The notes below the pieces were generated by a model that saw only the letters and a program-made list of their open reading frames with translations, ran no database searches and had not been told where the DNA came from. From positions 62,001 to 126,000 of the forward strand of contig NZ_JBBOOK010000001.1 in NCBI RefSeq assembly GCF_038003045.1: a DNA stretch of 64,000 nucleotides, in the 5' to 3' direction. Shown here piece by piece: positions 18,119 through 27,341 of this stretch (its first letter is position 1; each line of letters opens with the position of its first letter). This stretch comes from Sporosarcina sp. FSL W7-1349 (GTDB taxonomy: Bacteria > Bacillota > Bacilli > Bacillales_A > Planococcaceae). A program made the translations under genes and the position numbers.

Positions 18119-18439
18119 TCATTTTTTCGCAATCAACACAAGCTTCCCTTGGTCGAGCTCTTTTTCAGCATCTGCCGCTTCCTGTTCGGTCAAGCCGGCC
18201 GCTTCCATTTTGCTGCGTAATTCGTCGCCTCGGGAAGAAAACATGTTTTTCATGCTATCGAGAAAGCCTTGTTCCGACATGCCGACTTTCTCGGTGTCCA
18301 GTGCTTCCGTAATATCGTCGCCCCGTTTTTTATCATGGGCAAAAATATAAATATCATCGTGGGTGTAGCCTTGTGTCACCAAGTTTTCGATTTCCTGCTT
18401 TGCTTGTACTGCATTTTCTACAGTTTTTTTAACAGTCAT
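18119..18439 (-). CDS. General stress protein, YflT-like
   Basis: A 106-residue cytosolic protein. The N-terminal half (about 8-60, NAVQAKQEIENLVTQGYTHDDIYIFAHDKKRG) matches the pattern of the YflT/heat-induced stress family, in which an alpha/beta module is followed by an acidic helical tail (here EQEAADAEKELDQGKLVLIAK). Family members in B. subtilis belong to the SigB general stress response. Molecular function is not known. It is followed by its own terminator. Confidence 0.75.
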   Translation of the reverse strand: MTVKKTVENAVQAKQEIENLVTQGYTHDDIYIFAHDKKRGDDITEALDTEKVGMSEQGFLDSMKNMFSSRGDELRSKMEAAGLTEQEAADAEKELDQGKLVLIAKK

Positions 18440-18526
18440 GTAAAAATCCCTCCAATGGTAGTTGCTATTTCTTCTATACCAACAATGGATGGATTTTAAA
18501 CAATCCCTATCCCGATTTTGTAATGT

Positions 18527-18826
18527 TCAGAAGGAGGTAAAGCCGGATTTCAATTGTTCGAATAGATCCATGAAACTGGACGGATCCTCGACGACCGTGA
18601 AGGTGAAGACACCTTGAATTGTATGCAGATAAAATAGGCCGGTGCCTCCCGAAAAAGGGCGGTAAGACAGATCGAGCACCTCTCTCAAATGAAATGTATT
18701 TTTGCCGGTTGCAATGGCCTGTCGGGTTAAGGTGACGTGATGACTGGACCGGATAAACGTCTGCTCATGCCAGACGGTCTTCCGGTCCACAATCGTATAT
18801 TCGATTTTGGATAAGATCGGATCCAT
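18527..18826 (-). CDS. Hypothetical protein with PH-like strand pattern
   Basis: A 99-residue soluble protein I cannot place. It alternates predicted beta strands (KIEYTIVDRKTVWHEQTFI, NTFHLREVLDLSYRP, GLFYLHTIQGVFTFTV) and ends with a helix (PSSFMDLFEQLKSGF). This is reminiscent of bacterial pleckstrin-homology-like domains. That likeness is a shape impression, not a motif match. The ATG at 18826 is preceded by a GGAGGG site. Confidence 0.55.
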   Translation of the reverse strand: MDPILSKIEYTIVDRKTVWHEQTFIRSSHHVTLTRQAIATGKNTFHLREVLDLSYRPFSGGTGLFYLHTIQGVFTFTVVEDPSSFMDLFEQLKSGFTSF

Positions 18827-18893
18827 GACAGCCCTCCTTCAGGTGTATGTCCACTATACAAAAATGGAGAGCATAGTATCAAGTAAAACCGGT

Positions 18894-19475
18894 TCATGAA
18901 TCCAACCGGGTCAAACGTTCCATATCTTTCAGCAAGTCCTCCCGATAGGAGTCATCCGCAAAATTGTATTCTTTCAACAACCGCCCATTCGGATCAATCA
19001 AATAAAAATTCGTTCCATGAATGACCTGATTCGAAGATTTCGGCTTTTGGACAATGGTTTGGAACTGTTCCAGAGCAAATTTTTCAATCTCTTTCTGCGA
19101 ATACCCGGTCAGCAGATGCCAATTCGATTCATTTTCCGTAAAGTGCTGGATGTATTTTTTTAGTACTTTGGGAGAATCTACATCCGGATCGACCGTGAAG
19201 GTGACGAATTGTATATCCAGGCTATTTTCTTCGGCCATCTTTTGCAAGGAGGCCATCTCCATTGTCATCGGAGGGCAGACCGTTTCACAATTGGTAAAGA
19301 TGAAATTCGCTACCCAAATATGCCCTTGTAATTCATCTGTACCGAACGATCGACCATCCTGGTCCGTGAATGAAAATGGGGCAAGTTCTCTGCCGGGAGC
19401 CATTTCGGAACCGCAACCCGCCATAAGTAGAAGAGTGGACAGCAATAATAAAGGATGCAATAGCCGTTGACTCAC
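18894..19475 (-). CDS. SCO1/SenC-family lipoprotein (copper chaperone for cytochrome oxidase)
   Basis: A 193-residue lipoprotein with a lipobox LLLMAGC near residue 21 and a thioredoxin-like fold. The copper motif FTNCETVCPP (CxxxC) and the distal histidine in QVIHGTNFYLID are all present. SCO proteins help assemble the CuA centre of cytochrome c oxidase or act as thiol reductases. GTG 19475 follows GGAAGGGGTGA. It starts right after the histidine kinase stop, so it is probably co-transcribed with the two-component system, which suggests the pair responds to copper, oxygen or redox state (inference). Confidence 0.85.
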   Translation of the reverse strand: MSQRLLHPLLLLSTLLLMAGCGSEMAPGRELAPFSFTDQDGRSFGTDELQGHIWVANFIFTNCETVCPPMTMEMASLQKMAEENSLDIQFVTFTVDPDVDSPKVLKKYIQHFTENESNWHLLTGYSQKEIEKFALEQFQTIVQKPKSSNQVIHGTNFYLIDPNGRLLKEYNFADDSYREDLLKDMERLTRLDS

Positions 19476-19476
19476 C

Positions 19477-20892
19477 TTATTTCACCCCTTCCTCATCCGC
19501 GTTCATACCAGGCAAATGAATTGTGATTGTCGTCCCGCTGTCGGGACTGCTCGCAATCTGTAACGAGCCTCCATGTAAACGGACGATTTCCTTAACGATG
19601 GAAAGGCCTAAACCGGTTCCGCCAGTTGTCCGATTCCGCGCTTTATCCGTCCGAAAGAAACGCTCCCCGATCCTTTCGATATCTTCTTCATCAATGACGG
19701 TTCCGCCATTTGTCACTTGGAACACGATAGAATCGGCCTCTTCCTTCAAAGTGACCGAAATCCTGCCGCCATCGAGCGAATATTTGATGGCATTGTCCAA
19801 CGTATTGTAAAACACTTGTTGAAGTCGTTTCGGATCGCCTGACAAGATCGGATCCTCTTCCAAATGCAAATCGAGAAGAAGCTTTTTTTCCTTGAGATGG
19901 ATGCTGAATAAATCCAGCGTATCATACAATAACTGAGCGACAGCAATCGGCTGCCAATCGATCGTATAAAGATCTTGCTGCAAATGATTGAGATCGGCCA
20001 AATCATAGATCAATTTGTTCAGCCTCTCAGTTTCTTTCTCCATCGTCTGCAAATAACTTTCGGCTTCCTCCGGGAAGGAATAGATTTTCTCCTTCAACGC
20101 ATGCGTATAGCCGGAAATGTAAGTCAAAGGGGTCCGCAATTCATGCACGATATTCGAAGTAAATTCCTTTTTTCGTTCTTCCTGCTCTTCCAAGGACAGA
20201 CTCATCGTATTGAAAGCTTTCGTCAGTTGGCCGATTTCATCATCCCGCTCCGCCTCGATCCGGTTGGAGTAGTTCCCTTGGGACACCTCGTAGGAAAGTT
20301 GTTGTAAGTCCTTCAAAGGCTTGAAAAGGGAGTGCCATGCCCGATTGACAACTAGGAACAGGACGAAAAAGAATAAGGAACCGACAATGATGAGTAAGGG
20401 GATGCTCTCCCGGAAAACGTCCTGGATTGCGGCAAGCGGTACATAAATATAAATGAAACCGATGAGGCCGTCTTCTCCCTTGATCGGAAAAATGGCACCC
20501 AAAATGTCCCGGTTCAACTCCTCCACATACCCTTTTTTCTCGACATAGGTCCCTCTTTCCAATTGAGCGCGGTCTTCCTCATCCACCAACGTTTCATAAT
20601 TGATCTTGTAGGGGAAGTAGGAGGAGAGCTCCTCTAAATTATCCACTACAATAATTTCATATTCCGAGACGATGTTATACCATCGGATCTTGTCAATGAT
20701 CTCGTCACTTAATTCCCCGTAGTGATAATGGGATGCTGTCCGTTTCCCTTGGTAGATGATCGACTCTTCAATACTGTCCAAATAGAGCTCCGAGTAAAGA
20801 TAATGAATGAAAAAGAAGGAGAATAAGATAGTGAATCCGATGCTCGTCAGAAGGACGATCAGTATTTTCTTGCTCAATGTCAGGCTTTTCAT
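19477..20892 (-). CDS. Sensor histidine kinase
   Basis: A 471-residue membrane kinase. One membrane segment lies near the N-terminus, then an extracytoplasmic sensor of about 130 residues, a second segment (LLIIVGSLFFFVLFLVV), HAMP (PLKDLQQLSYEVSQGNYSNR), the phospho-acceptor box IVHELRTPLTYISGY, and an ATPase domain with DNAIKYS and GGTGLGLSIVKE. It should phosphorylate the response regulator encoded just upstream. Two adjacent ATGs overlap the regulator stop; the second (20892) has better spacing from GAGGTG. The signal is unknown. Confidence 0.92.
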   Translation of the reverse strand: MKSLTLSKKILIVLLTSIGFTILFSFFFIHYLYSELYLDSIEESIIYQGKRTASHYHYGELSDEIIDKIRWYNIVSEYEIIVVDNLEELSSYFPYKINYETLVDEEDRAQLERGTYVEKKGYVEELNRDILGAIFPIKGEDGLIGFIYIYVPLAAIQDVFRESIPLLIIVGSLFFFVLFLVVNRAWHSLFKPLKDLQQLSYEVSQGNYSNRIEAERDDEIGQLTKAFNTMSLSLEEQEERKKEFTSNIVHELRTPLTYISGYTHALKEKIYSFPEEAESYLQTMEKETERLNKLIYDLADLNHLQQDLYTIDWQPIAVAQLLYDTLDLFSIHLKEKKLLLDLHLEEDPILSGDPKRLQQVFYNTLDNAIKYSLDGGRISVTLKEEADSIVFQVTNGGTVIDEEDIERIGERFFRTDKARNRTTGGTGLGLSIVKEIVRLHGGSLQIASSPDSGTTITIHLPGMNADEEGVK

Positions 20893-20894
20893 CA

Positions 20895-21569
20895 TTACAC
20901 CTCGAACTTGTAACCGACTCCCCAAACCGTTTCGATCATTTGTCCGTCATCCCCCATCTTCAGGCGTAATGTCTTAATATGGGTATCGACGGTCCGTTCG
21001 CTGCTTTGATGCTCATCGCCCCAGACAAGATGGAGCAATTGTTCCCGCGAATAGACGCGGCCTTTGTTGCTGGCTAGAAGATGCAGAACCCCGAATTCTT
21101 TCAGAGTCAACGTGAGCGGTTTGCCGTTCAAGGTGACTGTGTGGGATGTCTGATTGATGACAAGTGGCCCAGCTCGTAAAACATCTTCGGATTGACGTTG
21201 CTGATATGTCCGGCGTAGGACGGATTCCACGCGTGCCAACAGTTCGCCAGGGAGGAAAGGTTTCACGATATAATCATCCCCTCCCAATTTCAGCCCTTGG
21301 ATTTTATCCCATTCTTCGCCTTTCGCAGATAGGAAGATGATGGGGACGGTAGAAATCTGTTTAACTTCCTTGGCAAAGGTGAAACCATCCATATAGGGCA
21401 TCATGACATCCACCATACATAGATGGGGCTCTTCCTTTTCAACGAGAGATAAGGCCTGGATCCCGTCCGACGCTTCAAGGACCGCATAGCCTTCTTTTTC
21501 AAGGAAGGTCCGGATCAGTTTCCTCATCTGCTCTTCATCGTCTATGATTAAGATTGTCGTTTGCTTCAT
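20895..21569 (-). CDS. OmpR/PhoB-family response regulator
   Basis: A 224-residue regulator. The receiver domain (about 4-118) has the acidic pair IIDDEEQ, the phospho-accepting Asp in MVDVMMPYMDG and the conserved Lys in DDYIVKPF. The winged-helix DNA-binding domain (about 130-222) ends ERTVDTHIKTLRLKMG and ETVWGVGYKFEV. It is the first gene of the operon with the kinase and the SCO lipoprotein. Two TGAAA motifs 11 bases apart in the divergent gap (about 21630-21645) could be its direct-repeat target, a weak suggestion. Confidence 0.93.
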   Translation of the reverse strand: MKQTTILIIDDEEQMRKLIRTFLEKEGYAVLEASDGIQALSLVEKEEPHLCMVDVMMPYMDGFTFAKEVKQISTVPIIFLSAKGEEWDKIQGLKLGGDDYIVKPFLPGELLARVESVLRRTYQQRQSEDVLRAGPLVINQTSHTVTLNGKPLTLTLKEFGVLHLLASNKGRVYSREQLLHLVWGDEHQSSERTVDTHIKTLRLKMGDDGQMIETVWGVGYKFEV

Positions 21570-21732
21570 CTGCCATACCTCATTTCTATCGCAGTTCTTT
21601 TACCTTTAGTGTCTAATACATTTGTGAAAACTATATGAAATTCGATTCTTCACCAATAGTTCGCAACTTTCTTTTATAATCATACTGAAGTTACCGATTT
21701 ACGGGAAGAAAAATGGTATAGGAGGAAGACGG

Positions 21733-22488
21733 ATGAAACGGATTATAGGATGGTTATTGATCGGAATGACCCTTGCAGTATTGGCCGCTTGCGGGAAAAA
21801 TGAAGAACCGGAAGTGAGCACCGAACCGGAAGAGATTTTACCGATAGCGGTCGAGTTGACCGTGACAGAGCAAGTGGAGACCGGAGAAACGGTGAAGATG
21901 GAAGCGCTTGTGACGCAAGGGGAAGAAAAAGTGGAAGATGCGGATAAAGTGGTGTTTGAAGTGTGGGAAGAAGGCAAAAAGGATGACAGTGTCATGATGG
22001 ATTCGACGAATGCGAAAGAGGGGCTGTACACTGCCGAAACGACATTCGACCATGACGGCCTATTCCACATCCAAGTCCACGTGGATGCAAGGGGCATGCA
22101 CACGATGCCGAAAAAAGAAGTGACAGTCGGTGACGGTGGCAACTATGAGGCGGTTCAAGAAGAGGAAGATGGACATGAGCACGGCCATGCGGATGGGTTT
22201 TCCATGCATTTCGTGAAACCGGAAGCTGTCGCGGCGGAGGAAGAGCAAGAATTGATGGTCCACCTCCAAATGGACGGCCATCCATTGGACCAAGCAAACG
22301 TCCGCTATGAAATTTGGAATGAAGGAAACGAAAATGAAAAAGATTGGGTGGACGCAGAAGAGACCCAGGCTGGCGAGTACACAGCGACACATACTTTTGC
22401 AGAACCGGGCACTTTCCATATCCAAATCCATGTAGAAAATGAAGACGGGCTGCATGAACACGAAGAACATACTGTTGAAGTGAAATAA
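21733..22488 (+). CDS. Lipoprotein with two YtkA/FixH-like domains
   Basis: A 251-residue lipoprotein (lipobox AVLAAC near residue 20). Two similar beta-sandwich halves follow: about 40-130 (VELTVTEQVETGETVKMEAL, then FDHDGLFHIQVHVDARGMHT) and about 155-250 (MHFVKPEAVAAEEEQELMVH, then FAEPGTFHIQIHVENEDGLH). A His/Glu-rich linker (GHEHGHADG) and a His-rich C-terminus suggest metal binding. YtkA/FixH domains are linked to copper handling and oxidase assembly, which suits its position divergent from the TCS-SCO operon. A TATAAT lies at 21675-21680. Confidence 0.8.
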   Translation: MKRIIGWLLIGMTLAVLAACGKNEEPEVSTEPEEILPIAVELTVTEQVETGETVKMEALVTQGEEKVEDADKVVFEVWEEGKKDDSVMMDSTNAKEGLYTAETTFDHDGLFHIQVHVDARGMHTMPKKEVTVGDGGNYEAVQEEEDGHEHGHADGFSMHFVKPEAVAAEEEQELMVHLQMDGHPLDQANVRYEIWNEGNENEKDWVDAEETQAGEYTATHTFAEPGTFHIQIHVENEDGLHEHEEHTVEVK

Positions 22489-22494
22489 AGGGAG

Positions 22495-22527
22495 AACCTT
22501 CTGACCTAAAATGTCAGAGGGTTTTTT
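22495..22527 (+). terminator. Terminator after the YtkA-domain lipoprotein
   Basis: AACCTTCTGAC pairs with GTCAGAGGGTT (one mismatch), followed by six T. Confidence 0.85.
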
Positions 22528-22650
22528 AGATTCACCAGTCCATCCTGCCTAGCATTTCCAAAACCATATCATTTCTTTACAACCTCTTTACAAAGGCTCA
22601 ATAATCCTATTTTAAAATTGAGTATATATTCCTGGAGGGTGGTTTTTGGA

Positions 22651-24447
22651 TTGAGGAAATGGATGCAGAAATTAAAGGGAATGCGGGTCGTTCGTTTGAA
22701 AAGGCTGCCAGCTATCACAAAGGCGAAGTGGTCATTCAAATACCGTCTCATGACGGCCATCTCCTCCATTTTACTTGTGTCGACAACATGTATCGGATTC
22801 GTTACATATGAGAAATCAAAAGAAAATACGATCGATCTCGTTTCCTCCCGCTTGGAAAGGGAAGTCCATATTATTAATGATTTGGCCAAAACGTTGATGC
22901 TTGCCCATGTTGGGGATCGCGATCGATTTATGAGTGAGCTGGAAGCGGTCGTCAAGCGCCAGCATGTTTCGTTGATTCAATCCGGCTATCACGCGGATAT
23001 GTTTTATTTGGAAGGGGAAAAGCTGACCCCTTTTTCAATAAGTAAAAGCCGGGATTTGCCAATTTCCCCGTCCGTTTTGAAGAAGATCAAGGAAGAACGC
23101 AAAGGGGTACTTCATGAAACAATTGGCGGCGAGCCCTATACGATGAGCTTTTTTGAAATCCAGGAATTAGGCGGGGAGTACATCATTGCCATCCCGGATC
23201 GCGATTACTTGGCCGCTACACAGCAAATGGCGGTTTTCGTCTTTGTGACCATTATCATATCTCTCCTGCTAGGGATCCTATTGATCTCATGGATCATCCG
23301 GAATATGACGAATCCGATGATTCAACTGCAGCAGAAGATGCGCATTGTAAGGGAAGGGGATTTGCGGGTGGATTTGACTGCGAAATCCAATATCCCCGAA
23401 ATCCGTTCGTTGAATAAAAGTTTTCATATGATGATTGCGAGCATGTCGCAAATGTTGGCGGGGGTGCAAGAAACGAGCACCCGACTTTTAAGTACGGGCG
23501 AGCATTTACAAGAAAATTCAACTGTTCTGTTGGATAAAAACGAACTCGTGAAAGAAATCGTTTCTGAATTGGGAACCGTAGCGAATGAGACAGTGTCGGT
23601 GTCTGCTCAGCAACAACAGGCGTTTCTTCATATGAAGGAATCATTGCATGGCCTTTTCGGAGAGATGGAAGACGTTTCCCGCTTGTCGGCAAGGACGGAG
23701 CAGGTCGCCAATACGGGAGAAACGTCGGTTGCAGCGGCTGCCGATTCCATGCAGCTCTTTTTTGACAGCATGCGCCAAGTCGTGCAGACGATCGGGGAGC
23801 TTCAAGAGAAGTGTGAATCCGTCGACCAAATCGTCAACTTGATCGCGCATTTGACGGATCAGACACGGATGCTTGCGCTGAACGCAAAAATCGAAGCGAC
23901 GCGTGCGGGAAATGCGGGTGCTGGTTTTTTAGTCGTGGCCAATGAAGTGCAGCGACTGGCGGAACAGTCGAATGTCGCCACCGAGAAGATCAAAGGCATG
24001 CTGATTGGCATGGAACAGAGCGTCCACGATTCGGCTTCGAATGTGGAAACGATGCAAGAAAAAGGGGGGATCTTCCAACTCGTCACGATGGAAAATGGGC
24101 AACACTTCCATGAGGCTGCTGTCCAGATTAGAACTTTAAATGAAAAGCTGTTGATCATGTCTGATCATCTGCATTCATTGGAAACGGCAGTCCCATTGCT
24201 CGAAAATGCGACCGTCCAAGTGGAACAAGTTTCCCTGAAAAATAAAGAGAATGCCGTTCGAATGCTGCATTCTTTCCAAGAACAGCATGAGGCAATGGTG
24301 CAAGTGGAAAAGGCGGGGCTGGATTTGGCCGCATTATCTGACACGCTCCGTTCCAACGCGGAATTCTTCCAAGTACCCGAACCGCAACAGGAGAAAGAGG
24401 ATGTTGAAATGGCAGGTTCAATACCGGTGCCTGCCGAGGTAGTGTGA
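22651..24447 (+). CDS. Methyl-accepting chemotaxis protein
   Basis: A 598-residue chemoreceptor. Membrane segments near residues 33-53 (TAISSILLVSTTCIGFVTY) and 194-217 (VFVTIIISLLLGILLISWII) enclose an extracellular sensor of about 140 residues. HAMP follows (NMTNPMIQLQQKMRIVREGD), then a long coiled-coil signalling domain whose hairpin tip reads LNAKIEATRAGNAGAGF. It should bind CheA/CheW and control flagellar rotation or a related output. The TTG start at 22651 lies 8 bases after GGAGGGTGG. No chemotaxis genes adjoin it. The ligand is unknown. Confidence 0.88.
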   Translation: MRKWMQKLKGMRVVRLKRLPAITKAKWSFKYRLMTAISSILLVSTTCIGFVTYEKSKENTIDLVSSRLEREVHIINDLAKTLMLAHVGDRDRFMSELEAVVKRQHVSLIQSGYHADMFYLEGEKLTPFSISKSRDLPISPSVLKKIKEERKGVLHETIGGEPYTMSFFEIQELGGEYIIAIPDRDYLAATQQMAVFVFVTIIISLLLGILLISWIIRNMTNPMIQLQQKMRIVREGDLRVDLTAKSNIPEIRSLNKSFHMMIASMSQMLAGVQETSTRLLSTGEHLQENSTVLLDKNELVKEIVSELGTVANETVSVSAQQQQAFLHMKESLHGLFGEMEDVSRLSARTEQVANTGETSVAAAADSMQLFFDSMRQVVQTIGELQEKCESVDQIVNLIAHLTDQTRMLALNAKIEATRAGNAGAGFLVVANEVQRLAEQSNVATEKIKGMLIGMEQSVHDSASNVETMQEKGGIFQLVTMENGQHFHEAAVQIRTLNEKLLIMSDHLHSLETAVPLLENATVQVEQVSLKNKENAVRMLHSFQEQHEAMVQVEKAGLDLAALSDTLRSNAEFFQVPEPQQEKEDVEMAGSIPVPAEVV

Positions 24448-24455
24448 ACCAATAG

Positions 24456-24494
24456 AAAAACGGCGGACAAGCTTTGGCTCGTCTGCCGTTTTTT
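24456..24494. terminator. Bidirectional terminator
   Basis: AAAACGGC and GAC pair with GTC and GCCGTTTT, with A- and T-runs on either side. It serves the chemoreceptor gene and the convergent GbsR-type gene. Confidence 0.8.
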
Positions 24495-24495
24495 A

Positions 24496-25041
24496 TCATT
24501 TATCTTGATTTTTATCAATTGGAACAAGGTCAAAGATTTCATGATCTTCGAACGCATCGACCAATCGATCGAGCCAATCATAATAGTCCCGCATGTATTC
24601 AAGCTTCGCTATATCCTTCTCCACGCTTTTCCGCAGATCGTCATCAATCGATTCGTCCTGCAACAGTTCGCCCAATTCTTTCAATGATCGCCTGACTGCA
24701 ACGGAATGGAGTGAAATGGCCCTCCTCCATTTTATCGAAAAAAGATCAATGAAACTTTGATACCAATCATCTTTCACTTGGTACAGGTCTTTTCGGACGC
24801 CCCGTTTCCAGGCGCGTTCCACCAATTTTAAATCGGAAAGAGCTCGTACGGATGTGCTCATGCTAGTTTTGCTCATGCCGAGCATTTCGGTCATTTCATC
24901 TAGAGTCAATGGTTCATCATGAAAATACATGGCACCGTATTGTCTACCGGATGAAGGTGTCAGACCGTAGAGATGAATATTTTCGGCAATGGTTTCAATG
25001 ATCCGTTCCCGGGCTTTATCAAGTTTTTCCCTACCGTCCAT
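24496..25041 (-). CDS. GbsR/MarR-type transcriptional regulator of osmoprotectant uptake
   Basis: A 181-residue winged-helix regulator of the GbsR/OpcR type: SSGRQYGAMYFHDEPLTLDE, EMLGMSKTSMSTSVRALSDL (recognition helix) and a helical C-terminal half rich in charged residues (RKSVEKDIAKLEYMRDYYDW). In B. subtilis such proteins repress glycine betaine synthesis or uptake genes and respond to choline or betaine. It is divergent from opuA with a 193-base gap that holds an inverted repeat, so control of opuA is likely. Confidence 0.85.
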   Translation of the reverse strand: MDGREKLDKARERIIETIAENIHLYGLTPSSGRQYGAMYFHDEPLTLDEMTEMLGMSKTSMSTSVRALSDLKLVERAWKRGVRKDLYQVKDDWYQSFIDLFSIKWRRAISLHSVAVRRSLKELGELLQDESIDDDLRKSVEKDIAKLEYMRDYYDWLDRLVDAFEDHEIFDLVPIDKNQDK

Positions 25042-25119
25042 AAAGCGTTACCTCCACTGTTATCGCTGCAATCTAGCGTATTATAGTTTCCCAAAAAAAT
25101 CAATTTATATTTATTATGG

Positions 25120-25142
25120 TTCGTACAGTTTTTACCGTACAA
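25120..25142. promoter_or_regulatory. Imperfect inverted repeat in the gbsR-opuA gap (possible operator)
   Basis: TTCGTACAGT and ACCGTACAA form an imperfect inverted repeat around a short T-rich centre, upstream of the opuA promoter and on the side of the divergent regulator. The position suits binding by the neighbouring GbsR-type protein (inference). Confidence 0.4.
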
Positions 25143-25164
25143 ACAATTCATTCGGAAATTACGG

Positions 25165-25193
25165 TTGTATTTCAAATTGATTACATCTATAAT
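25165..25193 (+). promoter_or_regulatory. opuA promoter
   Basis: TTGTAT (25165-25170), a 17-base spacer and a perfect TATAAT (25188-25193), 42 bases before the opuAA start. Confidence 0.7.
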
Positions 25194-25234
25194 TGATTAG
25201 GTTCGCAGGTTTACAAAAGGTAAGGAGTGTACAA

Positions 25235-26497
25235 ATGAGTGACCAGAGTCTTGTCAAAAAGATACAAGTGAAAAAGATAACGAAAATCTTCGGTAAAAAC
25301 ACGAAGCGTGCTGCCCGAATGCTGAAGGAACAAAAGAGCAAACGGGAGATCTTGCAAGCGACCGGGGCGACGGTCGGGGTCAATGATGCGTCCTTCGATA
25401 TTTACGAAGGGGAAATCTTTGTCATCATGGGACTGTCCGGGAGCGGAAAATCGACATTGGTCCGAATGCTGAACCGGCTGATCGATCCGACAATGGGAGA
25501 AATTCTGCTGGACGGCGAAGACATCGTCAAGATGAACAAAGAACAGCTCCGGGAAGTAAGGCGGAATAAAATCGGCATGGTCTTTCAAAATTTTGCCCTC
25601 TTTCCGCATAAAACAATCCTGGAAAATACGGAATACGGTTTGGAGATCAAGGGAGTGTCCAAAGAGGAACGTCGGGAGAAGGCTTTGGAATCATTGAAAC
25701 TTGTCGGCCTTGCAGGCTATGAGGATCAATTTCCGAAACAATTGAGCGGCGGGATGCAGCAGCGTGTCGGTTTGGCGAGAGCCCTTGCCAACGGTCCGGA
25801 TATTTTATTGATGGATGAAGCGTTCAGTGCGCTCGATCCGTTGATCCGCAAAGATATGCAGGATGAATTGCTGCAGCTTCACCATGATATGGGGAAAACA
25901 ATCATCTTCATTACCCACGATCTTGATGAGGCGCTTCGAATCGGGGACCGCATCGCATTGATGAAAGATGGGGAAGTCGTCCAAGTCGGGACGCCAGAAG
26001 AGATTCTGATGAGCCCATCCAACGAGTATGTGGAACGTTTCGTTGAAGACGTCGACTTGTCCAAAGTGTTGACGGCGGGCCATATTATGAAAAAAGCGGA
26101 CACGGTGCAAATTGATCGGGGGCCACGGGTTGCGTTGCGACTTATGAAGCGTCTCCGCATTTCATCCATTTACGTCGTAGACTCCGGTAACCGCTTACTG
26201 GGTGCGGTTACTGCACAGGACGCGGTGCAAGCAGTGGAAACAGGAAAAACATTGGAAGATGTTTTAATTTCCGATTTCCCGATGATTCCAGCAGATACGG
26301 TTTTGACAGATCTATTCGATATCGTTTCGACGGCTATCATCCCGGTTGCAGTCATAGACGAGAAAAGGAAATTGGAAGGGATTATCATTCGTGGTGCACT
26401 GATTGGAGCGCTGTCAGGTGACAATCAGTTTATCAATAATAACGGCACGATCGATTCGGCTGAGCAAGCGAACGGGGAGGTGAATGGAAATGAATGA
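25235..26497 (+). CDS. opuAA: Glycine betaine ABC transporter, ATP-binding protein
   Basis: A 420-residue ATPase energising osmoprotectant import. Walker A is GLSGSGKST, the signature LSGGMQQR, Walker B ILLMDEAFSALD and the H-loop FITHDLDEAL. Residues about 290-400 form paired CBS domains (AGHIMKKADTVQIDRGPRVA, SSIYVVDSGNRLLG), which sense ionic strength or nucleotides in OpuA-type systems. ATG 25235 follows TAAGGAGTG; an earlier in-frame start at 25193 overlaps the promoter. It overlaps opuAB by 8 bases. Confidence 0.95.
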   Translation: MSDQSLVKKIQVKKITKIFGKNTKRAARMLKEQKSKREILQATGATVGVNDASFDIYEGEIFVIMGLSGSGKSTLVRMLNRLIDPTMGEILLDGEDIVKMNKEQLREVRRNKIGMVFQNFALFPHKTILENTEYGLEIKGVSKEERREKALESLKLVGLAGYEDQFPKQLSGGMQQRVGLARALANGPDILLMDEAFSALDPLIRKDMQDELLQLHHDMGKTIIFITHDLDEALRIGDRIALMKDGEVVQVGTPEEILMSPSNEYVERFVEDVDLSKVLTAGHIMKKADTVQIDRGPRVALRLMKRLRISSIYVVDSGNRLLGAVTAQDAVQAVETGKTLEDVLISDFPMIPADTVLTDLFDIVSTAIIPVAVIDEKRKLEGIIIRGALIGALSGDNQFINNNGTIDSAEQANGEVNGNE

Positions 26498-27341
26498 ATT
26501 ATTACCTCGATTGCCTTTTGCCGATTGGATCGATAACGGCATTGATTGGCTCGTTTCGACGTTCGGCTCTGTGTTTGATGGAGTCGCCGATTTTTTGGCG
26601 GGGATTGTGGAAGGGTCAGTAGAGTGGCTGAACATGGTGCCATCGATTCTACTCGCTGTTCTATTCTCCTTGCTGGCGTGGTTTTTATCGACACGCCGCA
26701 TCGCGATATTCACTTTGGTCGGCCTGTTGTTCATCGATTACTTAGGTTACTGGTATCCGATGTTGCAAATGCTGGCGCTTGTATTGACATCCGTGTTCTT
26801 CGCACTCATCATCGGGATTCCGATCGGTGTTTGGGGTTCGCAAAAGACGGCGGTCCGGAATGTGGTCAATCCGGTTTTGGACCTCATGCAAACGATGCCA
26901 GCATTCGTTTATTTATTGCCAGCGATCTTCTTTTTCAATATCGGCGTCGTACCCGGCGTCGTGGCATCGGTCATCTTCTCGATGCCGCCAACGATCCGCT
27001 TGACAATGCTGGGCATCCAGCAAGTGCCGAAGGATTTGATTGAAGCGACCGAAGCGTATGGATCGACAACATGGCAACGGTTGAGCAAAGTGCAGATTCC
27101 GCTCGCCAAACCGACAATCATGGCGGGGGTCAATCAAAGCATCATGCTGTCATTATCCATGGTAGTCATCGCCTCCATGGTAGGTGCACCAGGGCTTGGG
27201 GAGGAAGTCTACCGGGCCGTGACACAATTGAAAACAGGTGTTGGGTTTGAAACCGGGTTATCCATTGTCATCGTGGCAATTATTTTGGATCGGATCACCC
27301 AACATGCAGGTAAGAAGAAAAAGGGAGGACTCACAGAATGA
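26490..27341 (+). CDS. opuAB: Glycine betaine ABC transporter, permease
   Basis: A 283-residue permease with about six membrane segments. The cytoplasmic coupling motif is ATEAYGSTTWQRLSKVQIPLA, preceded by IGIPIGVWGSQKTAVRNVVN. It forms the channel of the OpuA importer. ATG 26490 (MNELLPRL) lies 9 bases after GGAGG; the ATG two codons earlier is too close. ATGA overlap with opuAC. Confidence 0.93.
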   Translation: MNELLPRLPFADWIDNGIDWLVSTFGSVFDGVADFLAGIVEGSVEWLNMVPSILLAVLFSLLAWFLSTRRIAIFTLVGLLFIDYLGYWYPMLQMLALVLTSVFFALIIGIPIGVWGSQKTAVRNVVNPVLDLMQTMPAFVYLLPAIFFFNIGVVPGVVASVIFSMPPTIRLTMLGIQQVPKDLIEATEAYGSTTWQRLSKVQIPLAKPTIMAGVNQSIMLSLSMVVIASMVGAPGLGEEVYRAVTQLKTGVGFETGLSIVIVAIILDRITQHAGKKKKGGLTE

